Positions 40,148-47,829 are shown, counted from the stretch's first letter. The stretch: 64,000 nt of DNA from Streptomyces sp. NBC_01237 (GCF_035917275.1 NZ_CP108508.1:4588001-4652000); one strand, 5' to 3'. The notes: generated by a model not told the origin, from the letters alone. Numbers and translations are program-made.

Positions 40148-40774
40148 CTACGCGGCGGCCGACTGATCGTCGGCCAGTGCGGCGGGGAGGGCGGGCGGCG
40201 CGTCCGTGCTGATCAGCCCGGCAGCGACCGCCTGCGCGGCCAGCTCGCGGCCGTCGAGCGGCTGTGACTTGCTGGTGCGGGTGAACGCCCACTTGAAGTG
40301 GGCGCGGCGCTTGGGTTTGATCGCCACGCCCGGCACCTTGTGCACGACGCCGGACTCCGGGTCGGCGTACTCGGTGACGGTGGCGGCGTTCACGGCGGCC
40401 AACACGCGGTCGATGAACGCTGCGTCGACAACGACCTCCGTACGGGCCGGAATCACCTTGAAGCCCCAGTACTCCGGGTAGGTGTCCCGCACCCACGCGG
40501 CGAATCGGTCGCGGTCGGTGACCTCCGCGTCGGCCTGCCCGGGGATGCGCGTGACGGTGGCGAACTTCGTCTCGCCGTCCGGGAGCGTGACCTCGGCCTT
40601 CGTGCTCTTGGTGGCCTTGTACTGCTGCGCGAGCAGTGCGGACGCGTCGGCGTCGACCTCGGCGAACATGGCCTTGGCGCGGTCAAGCTGGGCTTGCATC
40701 GTTTGCCGGTGCCGGAGCACGGCGGCGAGGTACGCGGGGTCGGGTGCCTGCGGCTTCTCCTCGACGGCGGTCAC
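40148..40774 (-). CDS. Recombinase-associated hypothetical protein
   Basis: This 208-residue protein follows the Bet gene (GTGA overlap). It has a helical N-terminus (AYLAAVLRHRQTMQAQLDRAKAMFAEVDADASALLAQQY) then a globular part (ATVTRIPGQADAEVTDRDRFAAWVRDTYPEYWGFKVIPARTEVVVDAAFIDRVL) and a basic stretch (IKPKRRAHFKWAFTRTSKSQPLDGRELAAQAV). The shape resembles Gam- or exonuclease-associated accessory proteins that travel with recombinases, but I cannot identify it. Confidence 0.65.
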   Translation of the reverse strand: MTAVEEKPQAPDPAYLAAVLRHRQTMQAQLDRAKAMFAEVDADASALLAQQYKATKSTKAEVTLPDGETKFATVTRIPGQADAEVTDRDRFAAWVRDTYPEYWGFKVIPARTEVVVDAAFIDRVLAAVNAATVTEYADPESGVVHKVPGVAIKPKRRAHFKWAFTRTSKSQPLDGRELAAQAVAAGLISTDAPPALPAALADDQSAAA

Positions 40775-41952
40775 TGGGCACCCCCGGCGGCGGCCTCGAT
40801 GCGCTCGCGGAACAGGTCGAGCTGCGCCGCGGCAGCCTGCGCGATGGGCAGACCGAACACCCTCTCGAAATCGCGGTCCAGGGTGGGGAGGTTGGCGCGG
40901 GACGCGGCGAGCCGGAGCGCGTTCTCGGCCTCGGCGGCCTTGTCCGCCGGGTCCTGCTCGGCGGCATCCAGGGGGGCGGCCCTGGTCTCGTCGGCGGGTC
41001 GGTATCCGTCGTCGTAGGCGCCCTCCTCGGCCATGGCATCCGACATGGAGTACGGGGAGGGGCCGACCGGGTTCGAGGCGGCCTGCTCGTGCGTCTTCGC
41101 TCCGGGCTTCGTCGCGCCGATGGCTGCGATTTCCTGCGCGGTTGCTGTGCCGGGGCCGAACTCGGCTGCGGCGGCGCGGTAGATCGTGCGCACGTCCTCG
41201 GCGGTCTCGGCGGCGCGCGCCTCGGCAAGGTAGTCGCGGCGCGGCGCGGCCGTGGCCCACTCGTCGGGCTCGGCCTGCTGCGCCCGTTGCATCTGCGGGG
41301 CCGGTGCGGCGTCGGTCGCGTTGTCGGCCTGGCCCATCTCTTCGGCTGTGTACACCCCGGCAAGGTCGTGCGGGAAAGCCTTTCGGAGTGCAAGCGCTTC
41401 GGCGCACTTCGCGATCTGGCCGGCGGGCATTTTCGCCCATAGACCTTTCGCGTTGCCGTCCGGGAAGGTCTGCACGTACTCACGGAACGTCGCCACAGCA
41501 GAGAATCGCTGGCCGTTCCGGATGACGGTCACTTTCGCGGCGGCCGGGGGCACCTCGGCCAACCACACGTCACGCCACCGGCCAGACGGGTCGCACCAGA
41601 CGATGTCTTCGTAGCCGTACGTTCCGCCGGTCTGCGCGGTCACCCGCTGGGCGATGACGCGGTATCCGTCAATGCCGGTCTGCGGGGTGTAGACGTCCCG
41701 CCCGTCCTTCTTGCTGTACCGGCCGATCAGGTAGATCTGCCGGGAGAACGGGTCAAGGCCGGTGCGCTGGCACAGGTGCAGGAAGCCGGACAGCTCCGCA
41801 CTGGTCACCTGCTGCTTGATGCCAGCCTGGCGGAGGACAGCGACCTGATCGGCCGTCCACGCGGTCTGCTCGGGGTGGATGGCGAGCGAGCCGCCAGGGG
41901 CGGGCTGGAGAGCGGCAGGCGCTTGCGGGCGCTCGGCAAGGGTCATCGTCAT
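40771..41952 (-). CDS. bet: Phage recombination protein Bet (Red-beta family)
   Basis: This 393-residue protein has a Bet domain at ~30-220 (ELSGFLHLCQRTGLDPFSRQIYLIGRYSKKDGRDVYTPQTGIDGYRVIAQR; IVWCDPSGRWRDVWLAEVPPAAAKVTVIRNGQRF; KMPAGQIAKCAEALALRKAFPHDLAGVYTAEEMGQ). The acidic C-terminal ~170 residues are longer than in the minimal family and end in a helical patch (LPTLDRDFERVFGLPIAQAAAAQLDLFRERIEAA). It anneals single strands during phage recombination. ATG 41952 overlaps the preceding TGA. Confidence 0.9.
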   Translation of the reverse strand: MTMTLAERPQAPAALQPAPGGSLAIHPEQTAWTADQVAVLRQAGIKQQVTSAELSGFLHLCQRTGLDPFSRQIYLIGRYSKKDGRDVYTPQTGIDGYRVIAQRVTAQTGGTYGYEDIVWCDPSGRWRDVWLAEVPPAAAKVTVIRNGQRFSAVATFREYVQTFPDGNAKGLWAKMPAGQIAKCAEALALRKAFPHDLAGVYTAEEMGQADNATDAAPAPQMQRAQQAEPDEWATAAPRRDYLAEARAAETAEDVRTIYRAAAAEFGPGTATAQEIAAIGATKPGAKTHEQAASNPVGPSPYSMSDAMAEEGAYDDGYRPADETRAAPLDAAEQDPADKAAEAENALRLAASRANLPTLDRDFERVFGLPIAQAAAAQLDLFRERIEAAAGGAQ

Positions 41953-42377
41953 GAGCGGGTGGTCCTGTTCTTGGTGCAGCGGATGCGAGCGGTAAGGCGG
42001 GTCCAGCGAGCGCGTGGGGTAGCCGTCCGGCGGATGCGGGCGGCGAGCCGGTTCAGGCGGGTGGCGAATGCGACCGCGTCGCCCGGAGTGAGCAGCGGGT
42101 CCTTCTGGACCTCGTCGGGCAGCTCGGCAAACAGTGCCTCGCGGGTGCCGTCGGCCTCGGCGGCGCGCATCGACCGCTCGTACTCCGGCATGTCGAGGGA
42201 GCACTCGGCGAAGTCGAGGGCGAGCACGCGCACGGCGTGCCCGGCGAGCAGTCGGCCGACCGCGTCGGGGTCCTCGGTGTAGGTGATGGCGAGGGCGTCG
42301 ATCAGCGGGGCGAGCAGCTGCTCGCCGACGGGCAGGCGAACGCGGTCACCGGCGGCGGTGAGCCCGGGGCGGATCAC
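41949..42377 (-). CDS. Hypothetical protein
   Basis: This 142-residue protein (VIRPGLTAAGDRVRLPVGEQLLAPLIDALAITYTEDPDAVGRLLAGHAVRVLALDFAECSLD) is followed by a helical part (MRAAEADGTREALFAELPDEVQKDPLLTPGDAVAFATRLNRL) and a basic tail. GTG 42377 overlaps the upstream stop. Early gene of unknown function. Confidence 0.65.
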   Translation of the reverse strand: MIRPGLTAAGDRVRLPVGEQLLAPLIDALAITYTEDPDAVGRLLAGHAVRVLALDFAECSLDMPEYERSMRAAEADGTREALFAELPDEVQKDPLLTPGDAVAFATRLNRLAARIRRTATPRARWTRLTARIRCTKNRTTRS

Positions 42378-42754
42378 AGGAGCACCGGCGCGGTGTCGAT
42401 GCCGAGTGCGGCCGGGGCGGTCGGGGTGGCGTCGACCATGCGCCCGGACTGCACGTAGTAGTCGTGGGCGGTGTCCTGGGCGGCGGGGAACGCGGCGCGG
42501 AGCAGGCGACCGGCCGCGCGGTGCGCGAGGTCGTCGCCGACGGGCTGCGCGAGGTCGTTCAGCAGCATCACGTGCGTGCCGTGCGTTCCGGCGGTTGTCA
42601 CGGGGACCATGCACACGACGGCGACGCCGGGGGCGATCTGGTTGAGCTGGCGGCGGAGCACGCCGGTGCGGGTGACGTGGCGTCGGCCGGCCTGCCCGCC
42701 ACGGATGGCGAGAGCGGCGCGGAGCGGGCGGCGGGTACTGTGCGTGGTGTTCAC
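42374..42754 (-). CDS. Hypothetical early protein
   Basis: This 126-residue protein has a basic N-terminus (STRRPLRAALAIRGGQAGRRHVTRTGVLRRQLNQ) and a hydrophobic core (IAPGVAVVCMVPVTTAGTHGTHVMLLND). GAGGAG precedes GTG 42754. It is the first gene of the recombination unit, after the hairpin at 42782. Function unknown. Confidence 0.65.
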   Translation of the reverse strand: MNTTHSTRRPLRAALAIRGGQAGRRHVTRTGVLRRQLNQIAPGVAVVCMVPVTTAGTHGTHVMLLNDLAQPVGDDLAHRAAGRLLRAAFPAAQDTAHDYYVQSGRMVDATPTAPAALGIDTAPVLL

Positions 42755-42781
42755 GAGTCGTGTCTCCTCACGGGTCGTGGT

Positions 42782-42812
42782 GGGCCGCCCCGGGCGCAAT
42801 CCGGGGCGGCCC
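42782..42812. terminator. Perfect 12-bp hairpin after the Cro-like unit
   Basis: GGGCCGCCCCGG (42782-42793) and CCGGGGCGGCCC (42801-42812) with a 7-nt loop lie between the second and third early genes, so transcription of the recombination genes may need read-through or antitermination. Confidence 0.72.
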
Positions 42813-42819
42813 TTTGCTG

Positions 42820-43005
42820 TTATGCGGCGCGGTGGCCGGTGGTCTGCTGGTGGCGCTGCTCGCGTTCGAGTCGCCGCATGATCAGTTCGTGCTCCGGCGG
42901 CAGCCGTCCGGCGGTGCGGTCGGCGGCGATGCGGATGCGGGCCCGGTCGAGGACGGCGCGGGCCTCGGCGAACGCCTGCTCGCGGGTGATCGTGTCGTCG
43001 GTCAT
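42820..43005 (-). CDS. Small early protein downstream of cro-like gene
   Basis: This 61-residue protein (MTDDTITREQAFAEARAVLDRARIRIAADRTAGRL then EHELIMRRLEREQRHQQ) is helical and charged. Its ATG overlaps the stop of the Cro-like gene as ATGA. It may be an antirepressor or antiterminator by position, but nothing in the sequence proves this. Confidence 0.65.
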   Translation of the reverse strand: MTDDTITREQAFAEARAVLDRARIRIAADRTAGRLPPEHELIMRRLEREQRHQQTTGHRAA

Positions 43006-43205
43006 GCGGCGGGCCGGGTGAGCTGGCGGGCGGAGACGCCGTATGCGTGCTCGATTCGGGCGACTACGGCGGCCGACGGCGCGGTGTGGCCGTGCCACAG
43101 CCGCCAGCCGGTGTTTCGTGCAACCTTCAACCGCCGGGCAAGGTCTGACGGGGTGTGGTCTCCCATGTCGCGGGCGGCGGTGTGCAGCGCGGTGCGGTCA
43201 TACAT
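43002..43205 (-). CDS. Cro-like helix-turn-helix protein
   Basis: This 67-residue protein (MYDRTALHTAARDMGDHTPSDLARRLKVARNTGWRLWHGHTAPSAAVVARIEHAYGVSARQL) is nearly all helix-turn-helix. It is divergent from the repressor across ~250 bp that holds the operators. AAAGGAC precedes ATG 43205. Its position, size and direction (towards lytic genes) fit Cro. Confidence 0.8.
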   Translation of the reverse strand: MYDRTALHTAARDMGDHTPSDLARRLKVARNTGWRLWHGHTAPSAAVVARIEHAYGVSARQLTRPAA

Positions 43206-43234
43206 AGGGAACGTCCTTTCGTGGCCGGTACATT

Positions 43235-43252
43235 CCGTCCACGAGTGGAACG
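43235..43252. promoter_or_regulatory. Immunity operator, site near the Cro-like gene
   Basis: CCGTCCA-CGAG-TGGAACG is an imperfect inverted repeat with 4-bp spacer, about 30 bp upstream of the Cro-like start. It combines one half-site of the 36852 type with one of the 43445 type. Confidence 0.6.
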
Positions 43253-43282
43253 TTAGCACGGTGCGTGGACGATGCGGCCAAT

Positions 43283-43299
43283 GGGAACGGTCCGTTCCC
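43283..43299. promoter_or_regulatory. Palindrome in the immunity region
   Basis: GGGAACGG-T-CCGTTCCC is a perfect 8-bp inverted repeat, between the Cro-like and repressor promoters. A TTGACA lies at 43308-43313 and a CCGGCT/AGCCGG stem at 43314-43329. It may be the recognition site of the other regulator. Confidence 0.5.
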
Positions 43300-43444
43300 C
43301 TAACTCATTGACACCGGCTGACAAGCCGGGCACGATCGATAGTCAGTTCGAGTAAATTTGCACACGGGGGCTGGTATGTGTAAGCGCGGTGAAAATCCGG
43401 GGGGTAAAGCGGGGGCGGCGATGCGTCTACCATCCGTGGTCGGT

Positions 43445-43464
43445 ATGTTCCATCCATGGAACAT
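43445..43464. promoter_or_regulatory. Operator covering the repressor start codon
   Basis: ATGTTCCA (43445-43452) and TGGAACAT (43457-43464) are perfect 8-bp arms with a 4-bp spacer. The repressor ATG is at 43456, inside the site, so binding would block its own expression, and there is no room for a Shine-Dalgarno: the mRNA is probably leaderless. Confidence 0.7.
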
Positions 43465-43893
43465 AGGGATGACGATGCGGCCGTACAGCAGGCCCGAGAC
43501 TTCGGCCAGTGGCTTCACGACCAGTTGGTACGCCGCGGATACGAGATGTCCGCTCGCGGCGGGGGTCGCACGCGCTTCGCGGACGTCAGCGGCATCGGCC
43601 GCGCCACGATCAGTCGCATCCTCACCGGTCAGGGCGCCACAGATACCCGCGTCCTAGCTCAGCTCGCCGCGGCACTGGATGTGCCGCTCGCGGAAATTCT
43701 TGTTCGCGCCGGCATCCTCTCGGCTGACGAACTCCGCGCCGTGCAGACCCCCGGCGCCCGACGACACATCACACCCGACGAAGCAGCCGACGAGCTTGGA
43801 ATCGATGACGCGCAGGCCAGGCGCCTTTTCATCTCCATGACCGAGACGCTACGTCACCAAGCGAATACCAACGGCGACGCCGTCGCCGACTAA
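43456..43893 (+). CDS. Phage immunity repressor (XRE family)
   Basis: This 145-residue protein has a helix-turn-helix at ~15-75 (ARDFGQWLHDQLVRRGYEMSARGGGRTRFADVSGIGRATISRILTGQGATDTRVLAQLAAALDV) and a helical C-terminus (HITPDEAADELGIDDAQARRLFISMTETLRHQ). It lacks an S24 autoprotease. It is divergent from a Cro-like gene with operators between and in front of it. It is the first gene of the rightward lysogeny operon. Its start codon lies within an operator. Confidence 0.82.
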   Translation: MEHRDDDAAVQQARDFGQWLHDQLVRRGYEMSARGGGRTRFADVSGIGRATISRILTGQGATDTRVLAQLAAALDVPLAEILVRAGILSADELRAVQTPGARRHITPDEAADELGIDDAQARRLFISMTETLRHQANTNGDAVAD

Positions 43894-43915
43894 GCACGAG
43901 CACGGAGGTCCCACC

Positions 43916-44266
43916 ATGCGCACCATCCCGCCGGCCATCCTCGCCGTCTCGGCCGGAGTGTTTGTTGGCGCTGCTGGGCTCCTCCCCACCCCCCGAACCG
44001 ATCTGCTTCTACCGGTGGGCATCCTCGGCACCCTCGCCGCGCTGCCCGCTGTCACCTGCTGGGCCCAACGCCGCGCCCACCAGACCACGGCTGACCAACT
44101 TGCCGACGCGCACACGGCCGGATACCGCATGGCACTCGACCACGTCGCCCGCGGACTCCTGGAGCCGACCCCGACCGGCGATGGTCACCGCGCCACACCC
44201 GAAAACGTCCGGTGGCTGCACGCCCGCAGCATCACCGGCCCGCACGATGAACGGAAAGCACTGTGA
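43916..44266 (+). CDS. Small membrane protein between repressor and integrase
   Basis: This 116-residue protein has two hydrophobic segments (IPPAILAVSAGVFVGAAGLL and LLLPVGILGTLAALPAVTCW), then a helical soluble end (RRAHQTTADQLADAHTAGYRMALDHVARGLL). It is expressed with the repressor and integrase, so a lysogen would make it; superinfection exclusion is possible but unproven. GGAGG precedes ATG 43916. Its stop is one base before the integrase start. Confidence 0.75.
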   Translation: MRTIPPAILAVSAGVFVGAAGLLPTPRTDLLLPVGILGTLAALPAVTCWAQRRAHQTTADQLADAHTAGYRMALDHVARGLLEPTPTGDGHRATPENVRWLHARSITGPHDERKAL

Positions 44267-44267
44267 C

Positions 44268-46091
44268 ATGAGGGATGTACCAGCAACCTTCCAGGGCTCG
44301 ACCGTCGACGATGACGGCGAGCCCTGGCTCGGTTACATCAGGGTCAGCACATGGCGCGAGGAAAAAATCTCGCCCGAAATTCAGCGTGACGCAATCCTCG
44401 AATTGGCCAAGCGCACCAACCGCCGCATCGTCGGATGGGTCGAAGACCTCGACGTGTCCGGGAGGCACTTCAGGCGCAAGATCATGAAGTGCATCGAGCG
44501 GGTTGAGGCAGGCGAAGTACGCGGCGTCGCCGTCTGGAAATACTCCCGCTTCGGGCGTGATCGCACTGGCAACGCCGCGAACTTGGCCCGCCTGCAACAG
44601 GCAGGTGGCGAGCTGGAATCCGCAACTGAGCCGGTTGACGCCACGACCGCAATCGGACGGTTTCAGCGGGGGATGATCCTCGAATTCTCCGCGTTCGAGA
44701 GCGACCGCGCCGGCGAGCAGTGGCGAGAGACGCACGATCACCGGAAGTACAAGTTGGGGCTGCCCGCGCAGGGTCGAAAGCGCTTCGGCTACATCTGGCA
44801 CAAGCGATGGGACGAAGCGGCCGGCACGCTACAGAAAGAGTGGTACGAGCCGGAAACCGTATCCGCCGGCCCTGCTATCGCCGACCGATACCGCGAGTAC
44901 GTCGCAGGCGACGGATTTGGCATCCTGGCCATTCGGCTCAACACGGATGGGCACCGCACCACGCAGGGCACCCTGTGGACAACAGACACCCTCGCGCGCT
45001 ATATGGACAGCGGCTTTGCGGCCGGTCTGCTCCGGGTCCATGACCCGGAATGCCGGTGCGGCAAGAAGAACGGCACCTGCCGCATCCGCATCTACATCCA
45101 GGGGGCCCAAGAAGAACTGATCGACTACGGCCTCTGGGAGGCATATCGCAAGCGCCGCGCCGAAGTCGCCGCGACGTACCCGCGGTCCCGGGTCGGAATC
45201 TATGAGCTGACCGGTCTACCGAAGTGCGGCGGGTGCCGCAAGGGCACCAGCCTGAACGCGAGGCGAGGCCACAACGGCTCCCACGAGACGGGCTTTGCCT
45301 ACCGGTGCAGCCTGCGGGCCAAGGCCGGACCCCTCGCCTGTGATGGCGTCCTGGTGCCGCGCAACCTCGTAGAAGCCGAGGTCTATCGGTGGCTGAAGCG
45401 CGAAGGGGCCGCGGGAATAGACGGCTCACCTGCCACGGATCTGCGCCGTGCCCCTCGCGACGACCGCGCCGCCCATGCGCGAGCACGGGTACGCGCCCAA
45501 GCTGATGTGGACAAGCAGTCGGCGGCCCTCGCCAGGCTCCGCGCCGACTATGCAGCCGACCCCGATGACTATGGCCCCGGAGAGTACGAAGCCGCGGCCG
45601 GACTCATTCGGTCCAAGCGCGCCGCCGCTCAATCGGCCCTCGACAATCTACCGGCCGAAGTCGAGCCGCTGCCCGACCGCGCCGAGTTCGAGCCCCTGAT
45701 CAGCAGCACACTCACCGAATGGCCCGTACTCATCACCCCGGAGCGCAACGCACTGCTTCGCAAGCTCCTGCGGCGGGTTGTGCTCATCAGGCACGGATCG
45801 GCGAGCGCGGACGTGGAAATCGTGATGCATCCACGATGGGAGCCGGACCCATGGGCAGTGATTCCGGGGCAGGTCGTCAGAAATGAGCTACCCGCAGGTA
45901 GTGACATACCGCGCGGTATGACGCCAGAATCACCGGATACCCACCAAGCGGAGGTACCCGGTGCAGAGCACAATGCAAGACATCCCGCTGTTGATTTCAC
46001 GCATCCTGACGCACGGCTCGACCGTACACAGGAACTCGCAGGTCACGACCTGGACCGGCGAGGCGGAGCCGCACCGGCGCACCTTTGGTGA
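44268..46091 (+). CDS. int: Large serine integrase
   Basis: This 607-residue protein has a catalytic resolvase domain with the nucleophile in WLGYIRVSTWR (~25) and the conserved KYSRFGRDRTGN, a recombinase domain (~175-320), a zinc ribbon (CGGCRKGTSLNAR ... YRCSLRAKAGPLACDG, ~300-350) and a coiled coil (~395-460, RARVRAQADVDKQSAALARLRADY). It integrates and, with an excision factor I cannot find, excises the phage. It is not similar to phiC31 or R4 integrases as I remember them. The last ~64 residues (45898-46091) are read from DNA that in another frame is the ligase promoter and N-terminus. ATG 44268 is one base after the previous stop. Confidence 0.93.
   Translation: MRDVPATFQGSTVDDDGEPWLGYIRVSTWREEKISPEIQRDAILELAKRTNRRIVGWVEDLDVSGRHFRRKIMKCIERVEAGEVRGVAVWKYSRFGRDRTGNAANLARLQQAGGELESATEPVDATTAIGRFQRGMILEFSAFESDRAGEQWRETHDHRKYKLGLPAQGRKRFGYIWHKRWDEAAGTLQKEWYEPETVSAGPAIADRYREYVAGDGFGILAIRLNTDGHRTTQGTLWTTDTLARYMDSGFAAGLLRVHDPECRCGKKNGTCRIRIYIQGAQEELIDYGLWEAYRKRRAEVAATYPRSRVGIYELTGLPKCGGCRKGTSLNARRGHNGSHETGFAYRCSLRAKAGPLACDGVLVPRNLVEAEVYRWLKREGAAGIDGSPATDLRRAPRDDRAAHARARVRAQADVDKQSAALARLRADYAADPDDYGPGEYEAAAGLIRSKRAAAQSALDNLPAEVEPLPDRAEFEPLISSTLTEWPVLITPERNALLRKLLRRVVLIRHGSASADVEIVMHPRWEPDPWAVIPGQVVRNELPAGSDIPRGMTPESPDTHQAEVPGAEHNARHPAVDFTHPDARLDRTQELAGHDLDRRGGAAPAHLW
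45905..45920 (+). promoter_or_regulatory. Operator-like palindrome before the rebuilt ligase gene (phage copy)
   Basis: CATACCGCGCGGTATG is a perfect 16-bp palindrome matching the host site at 7283-7300. The distance to the start codon (56 nt from CATACC to GTG) is 13 nt shorter than at the host copy. It lies inside the integrase coding sequence. Confidence 0.62.
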
Positions 46092-47610
46092 GATCGGCGC
46101 CCGCGCCGCACAGCTCGCCCATGCCCTGCGCGACGACCTCGGCATGACCGAGGGAAGTGTTTTGGGAACACTCATGTGGAACAACGCCGAGCACGTGGAG
46201 GCGTATCTCGCCATTCCCTCCATGGGCGCCGTGCTCCACACCCTCAACCTCCGGCTGCCCGCCGAACAGCTGGTCTGGATCGTCCAGCACGCCGACGACA
46301 AGGTGGTGATCGTCAACGGTTCGCTGCTGCCGCTCCTCGTGCCGCTGCTTCCCCACCTGCCGTCCATCGAGCACGTGATCGTCTCGGGCCCCGGCGACCG
46401 CTCGGGCCTCGCCGGTGTCGCGCCGCGCGTGCACGAGTACGAGGAACTGATCGCGGGCCGCCCCACCGCGTACGACTGGCCCGAGCTGGACGAACGCCAG
46501 GCCGCCGCCATGTGCTACACCTCCGGCACCACCGGCGACCCCAAGGGCGTCGTCTACTCCCACCGCTCCATCTACCTGCACTCCATGCAGGTCAACATGG
46601 CCGAGTCGATGGGGCTGACGGACAAGGACACCACTCTCGTGGTGGTCCCCCAGTTCCATGTGAACGCCTGGGGCCTGCCGCACGCCACTTTCATGACCGG
46701 CGTCAACATGCTCATGCCGGATCGTTTCCTCCAGCCCGCCCCGCTCGCCGACATGATCGAGCGGGAGCGGCCGACCCACGCCGCCGCGGTGCCCACCATC
46801 TGGCAGGGCCTGCTCGCCGAGGTCACGGCCCGCCCGCGCGACCTCACCTCGATGGCCAACGTCACCATCGGCGGCGCCGCCTGTCCGCCCTCCCTGATGG
46901 AGGCGTACGACAAGCTCGGCGTCCGGCTCTGCCACGCCTGGGGCATGACGGAGACCTCACCGCTGGGCACCATGGCCAACCCGCCCGCCGGGCTCGGCGC
47001 CGAGGAGGAGTGGCCCTACCGCATCACCCAGGGCCGCTTCCCCGCCGGGGTCGAGGCACGCCTGGTCGGTCCCGGTGGCGAGCACCTGCCGTGGGACGGC
47101 GAGTCGGCCGGTGAGCTGGAGGTCCGCGGCGCCTGGATCGCCGGGGCGTACTACGGCGGTGCGGACGGTACGCATCTGCGCCCCGAGGACAAGTTCAGTG
47201 AGGACGGCTGGCTGAAGACCGGCGATGTCGGCGTGATCAGCACCGACGGCTTCCTCACCCTCACCGACCGGGCCAAGGACGTCATCAAGTCCGGGGGCGA
47301 GTGGATCTCCAGCGTCGAGCTGGAGAACGCGCTGATGGCGCATCCGGATGTCGCGGAGGCCGCCGTCGTCGCCGTCCCTGACGAGAAGTGGGGCGAGCGC
47401 CCGCTGGCGACCGTCGTCCTCAAGGAAGGCGCCACTGCCGAGTACGAGGCGCTGAAGGCGTTCCTCGCGGAGTCCGGCATCGCCAAGTGGCAGCTGCCGG
47501 AGCGCTGGACGATCATCCCGGCGGTACCGAAGACGAGCGTCGGCAAGTTCGACAAGAAGGTGATCCGCAAGCAGTACGCGGACGGCGAGCTGGACATCAC
47601 CCAGCTCTGA
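45961..47610 (+). CDS. Acyl-CoA ligase (FadD-like), rebuilt phage/host chimera
   Basis: This 549-residue ANL-family ligase has core motifs CYTSGTTGDPKGVVYSHRS (~182), WGMTETSPLG (~325), DGWLKTGDVG (~415), DRAKDVIKSGGEWISS and PKTSVGKFDKKVIRKQY with the catalytic Lys near 530. It activates fatty or related acids with ATP and CoA, and may supply the steroid/fatty acid operon across the prophage. Codons 1-70 are phage-derived: from 45961 to the core at 46171 the sequence differs from the host copy at 7353, while the rest is host. GCGGAGG precedes GTG 45961. The promoter and start are inside the integrase gene. Confidence 0.92.
   Translation: MQSTMQDIPLLISRILTHGSTVHRNSQVTTWTGEAEPHRRTFGEIGARAAQLAHALRDDLGMTEGSVLGTLMWNNAEHVEAYLAIPSMGAVLHTLNLRLPAEQLVWIVQHADDKVVIVNGSLLPLLVPLLPHLPSIEHVIVSGPGDRSGLAGVAPRVHEYEELIAGRPTAYDWPELDERQAAAMCYTSGTTGDPKGVVYSHRSIYLHSMQVNMAESMGLTDKDTTLVVVPQFHVNAWGLPHATFMTGVNMLMPDRFLQPAPLADMIERERPTHAAAVPTIWQGLLAEVTARPRDLTSMANVTIGGAACPPSLMEAYDKLGVRLCHAWGMTETSPLGTMANPPAGLGAEEEWPYRITQGRFPAGVEARLVGPGGEHLPWDGESAGELEVRGAWIAGAYYGGADGTHLRPEDKFSEDGWLKTGDVGVISTDGFLTLTDRAKDVIKSGGEWISSVELENALMAHPDVAEAAVVAVPDEKWGERPLATVVLKEGATAEYEALKAFLAESGIAKWQLPERWTIIPAVPKTSVGKFDKKVIRKQYADGELDITQL
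46171..46187. other. attR core (17-bp direct repeat)
   Basis: CTCATGTGGAACAACGC here matches 7563-7579. The integrase stop is 80 bp to the left. Reading attL right side and attR left side together gives attP, and attL left side with attR right side gives attB within codons 71-76. Confidence 0.88.
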
Positions 47611-47611
47611 C

Positions 47612-47705
47612 GCGACCGGAAGCACGCGACCGGCGGCACGCGACCGGAAGCATTCGACCGGCAGCACGCGACCGGCGGTGTTCGACCGGCAGCACGCCGA
47701 CCGGC
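47612..47705. repeat. Tandem CGACCGG-containing repeats after the ligase gene
   Basis: Six to seven units of the type GCGACCGGMRGCAC run from the stop codon to about 47705, similar in style to the arrays after the sigma factor gene. No coding or structural role is seen. Confidence 0.75.
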
Positions 47706-47729
47706 GACGCGCGCCCGTCGGCGTACGCG

Positions 47730-47767
47730 CACGAGGGCGGTACGGGAAACTCCGTACCGCCCTCGTG
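47730..47767. terminator. Perfect 16-bp bidirectional terminator
   Basis: CACGAGGGCGGTACGG (47730-47745) and CCGTACCGCCCTCGTG (47752-47767) with a GAAACT loop lie between the convergent ligase and PAS-protein genes. Confidence 0.9.
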
Positions 47768-47829
47768 CGTGCCGTGCCGCGTGCTCCGGTCCTCGCCACC
47801 GATCCGGGCGAGGACCTAGGACGGCGACC

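Larger units (their letters stand above)
7563..46187. mobile_element. Integrated temperate siphophage prophage, about 38.6 kb
   Basis: The element is bounded by the 17-bp core repeats and carries every module of a siphophage: serine integrase at the right end, divergent repressor/Cro region, recombination and replication genes, SSB, terminase, portal, head, tail and lysis genes. Leftward genes are tightly packed with ATGA, GTGA or TGATG overlaps, and none of the expected structural genes is visibly broken, so it is probably inducible. Many frames begin with GTG, and GC content is slightly lower in the tape-measure region. A WhiJ-like regulatory trio at the left end looks like cargo. Confidence 0.95.

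Noticed and set aside
44268..46091. Phage identity with R4 because of the acyl-CoA ligase target
   Set aside because: The integrase sequence and the 17-bp core do not match what I recall of R4, so only the target gene type is shared.
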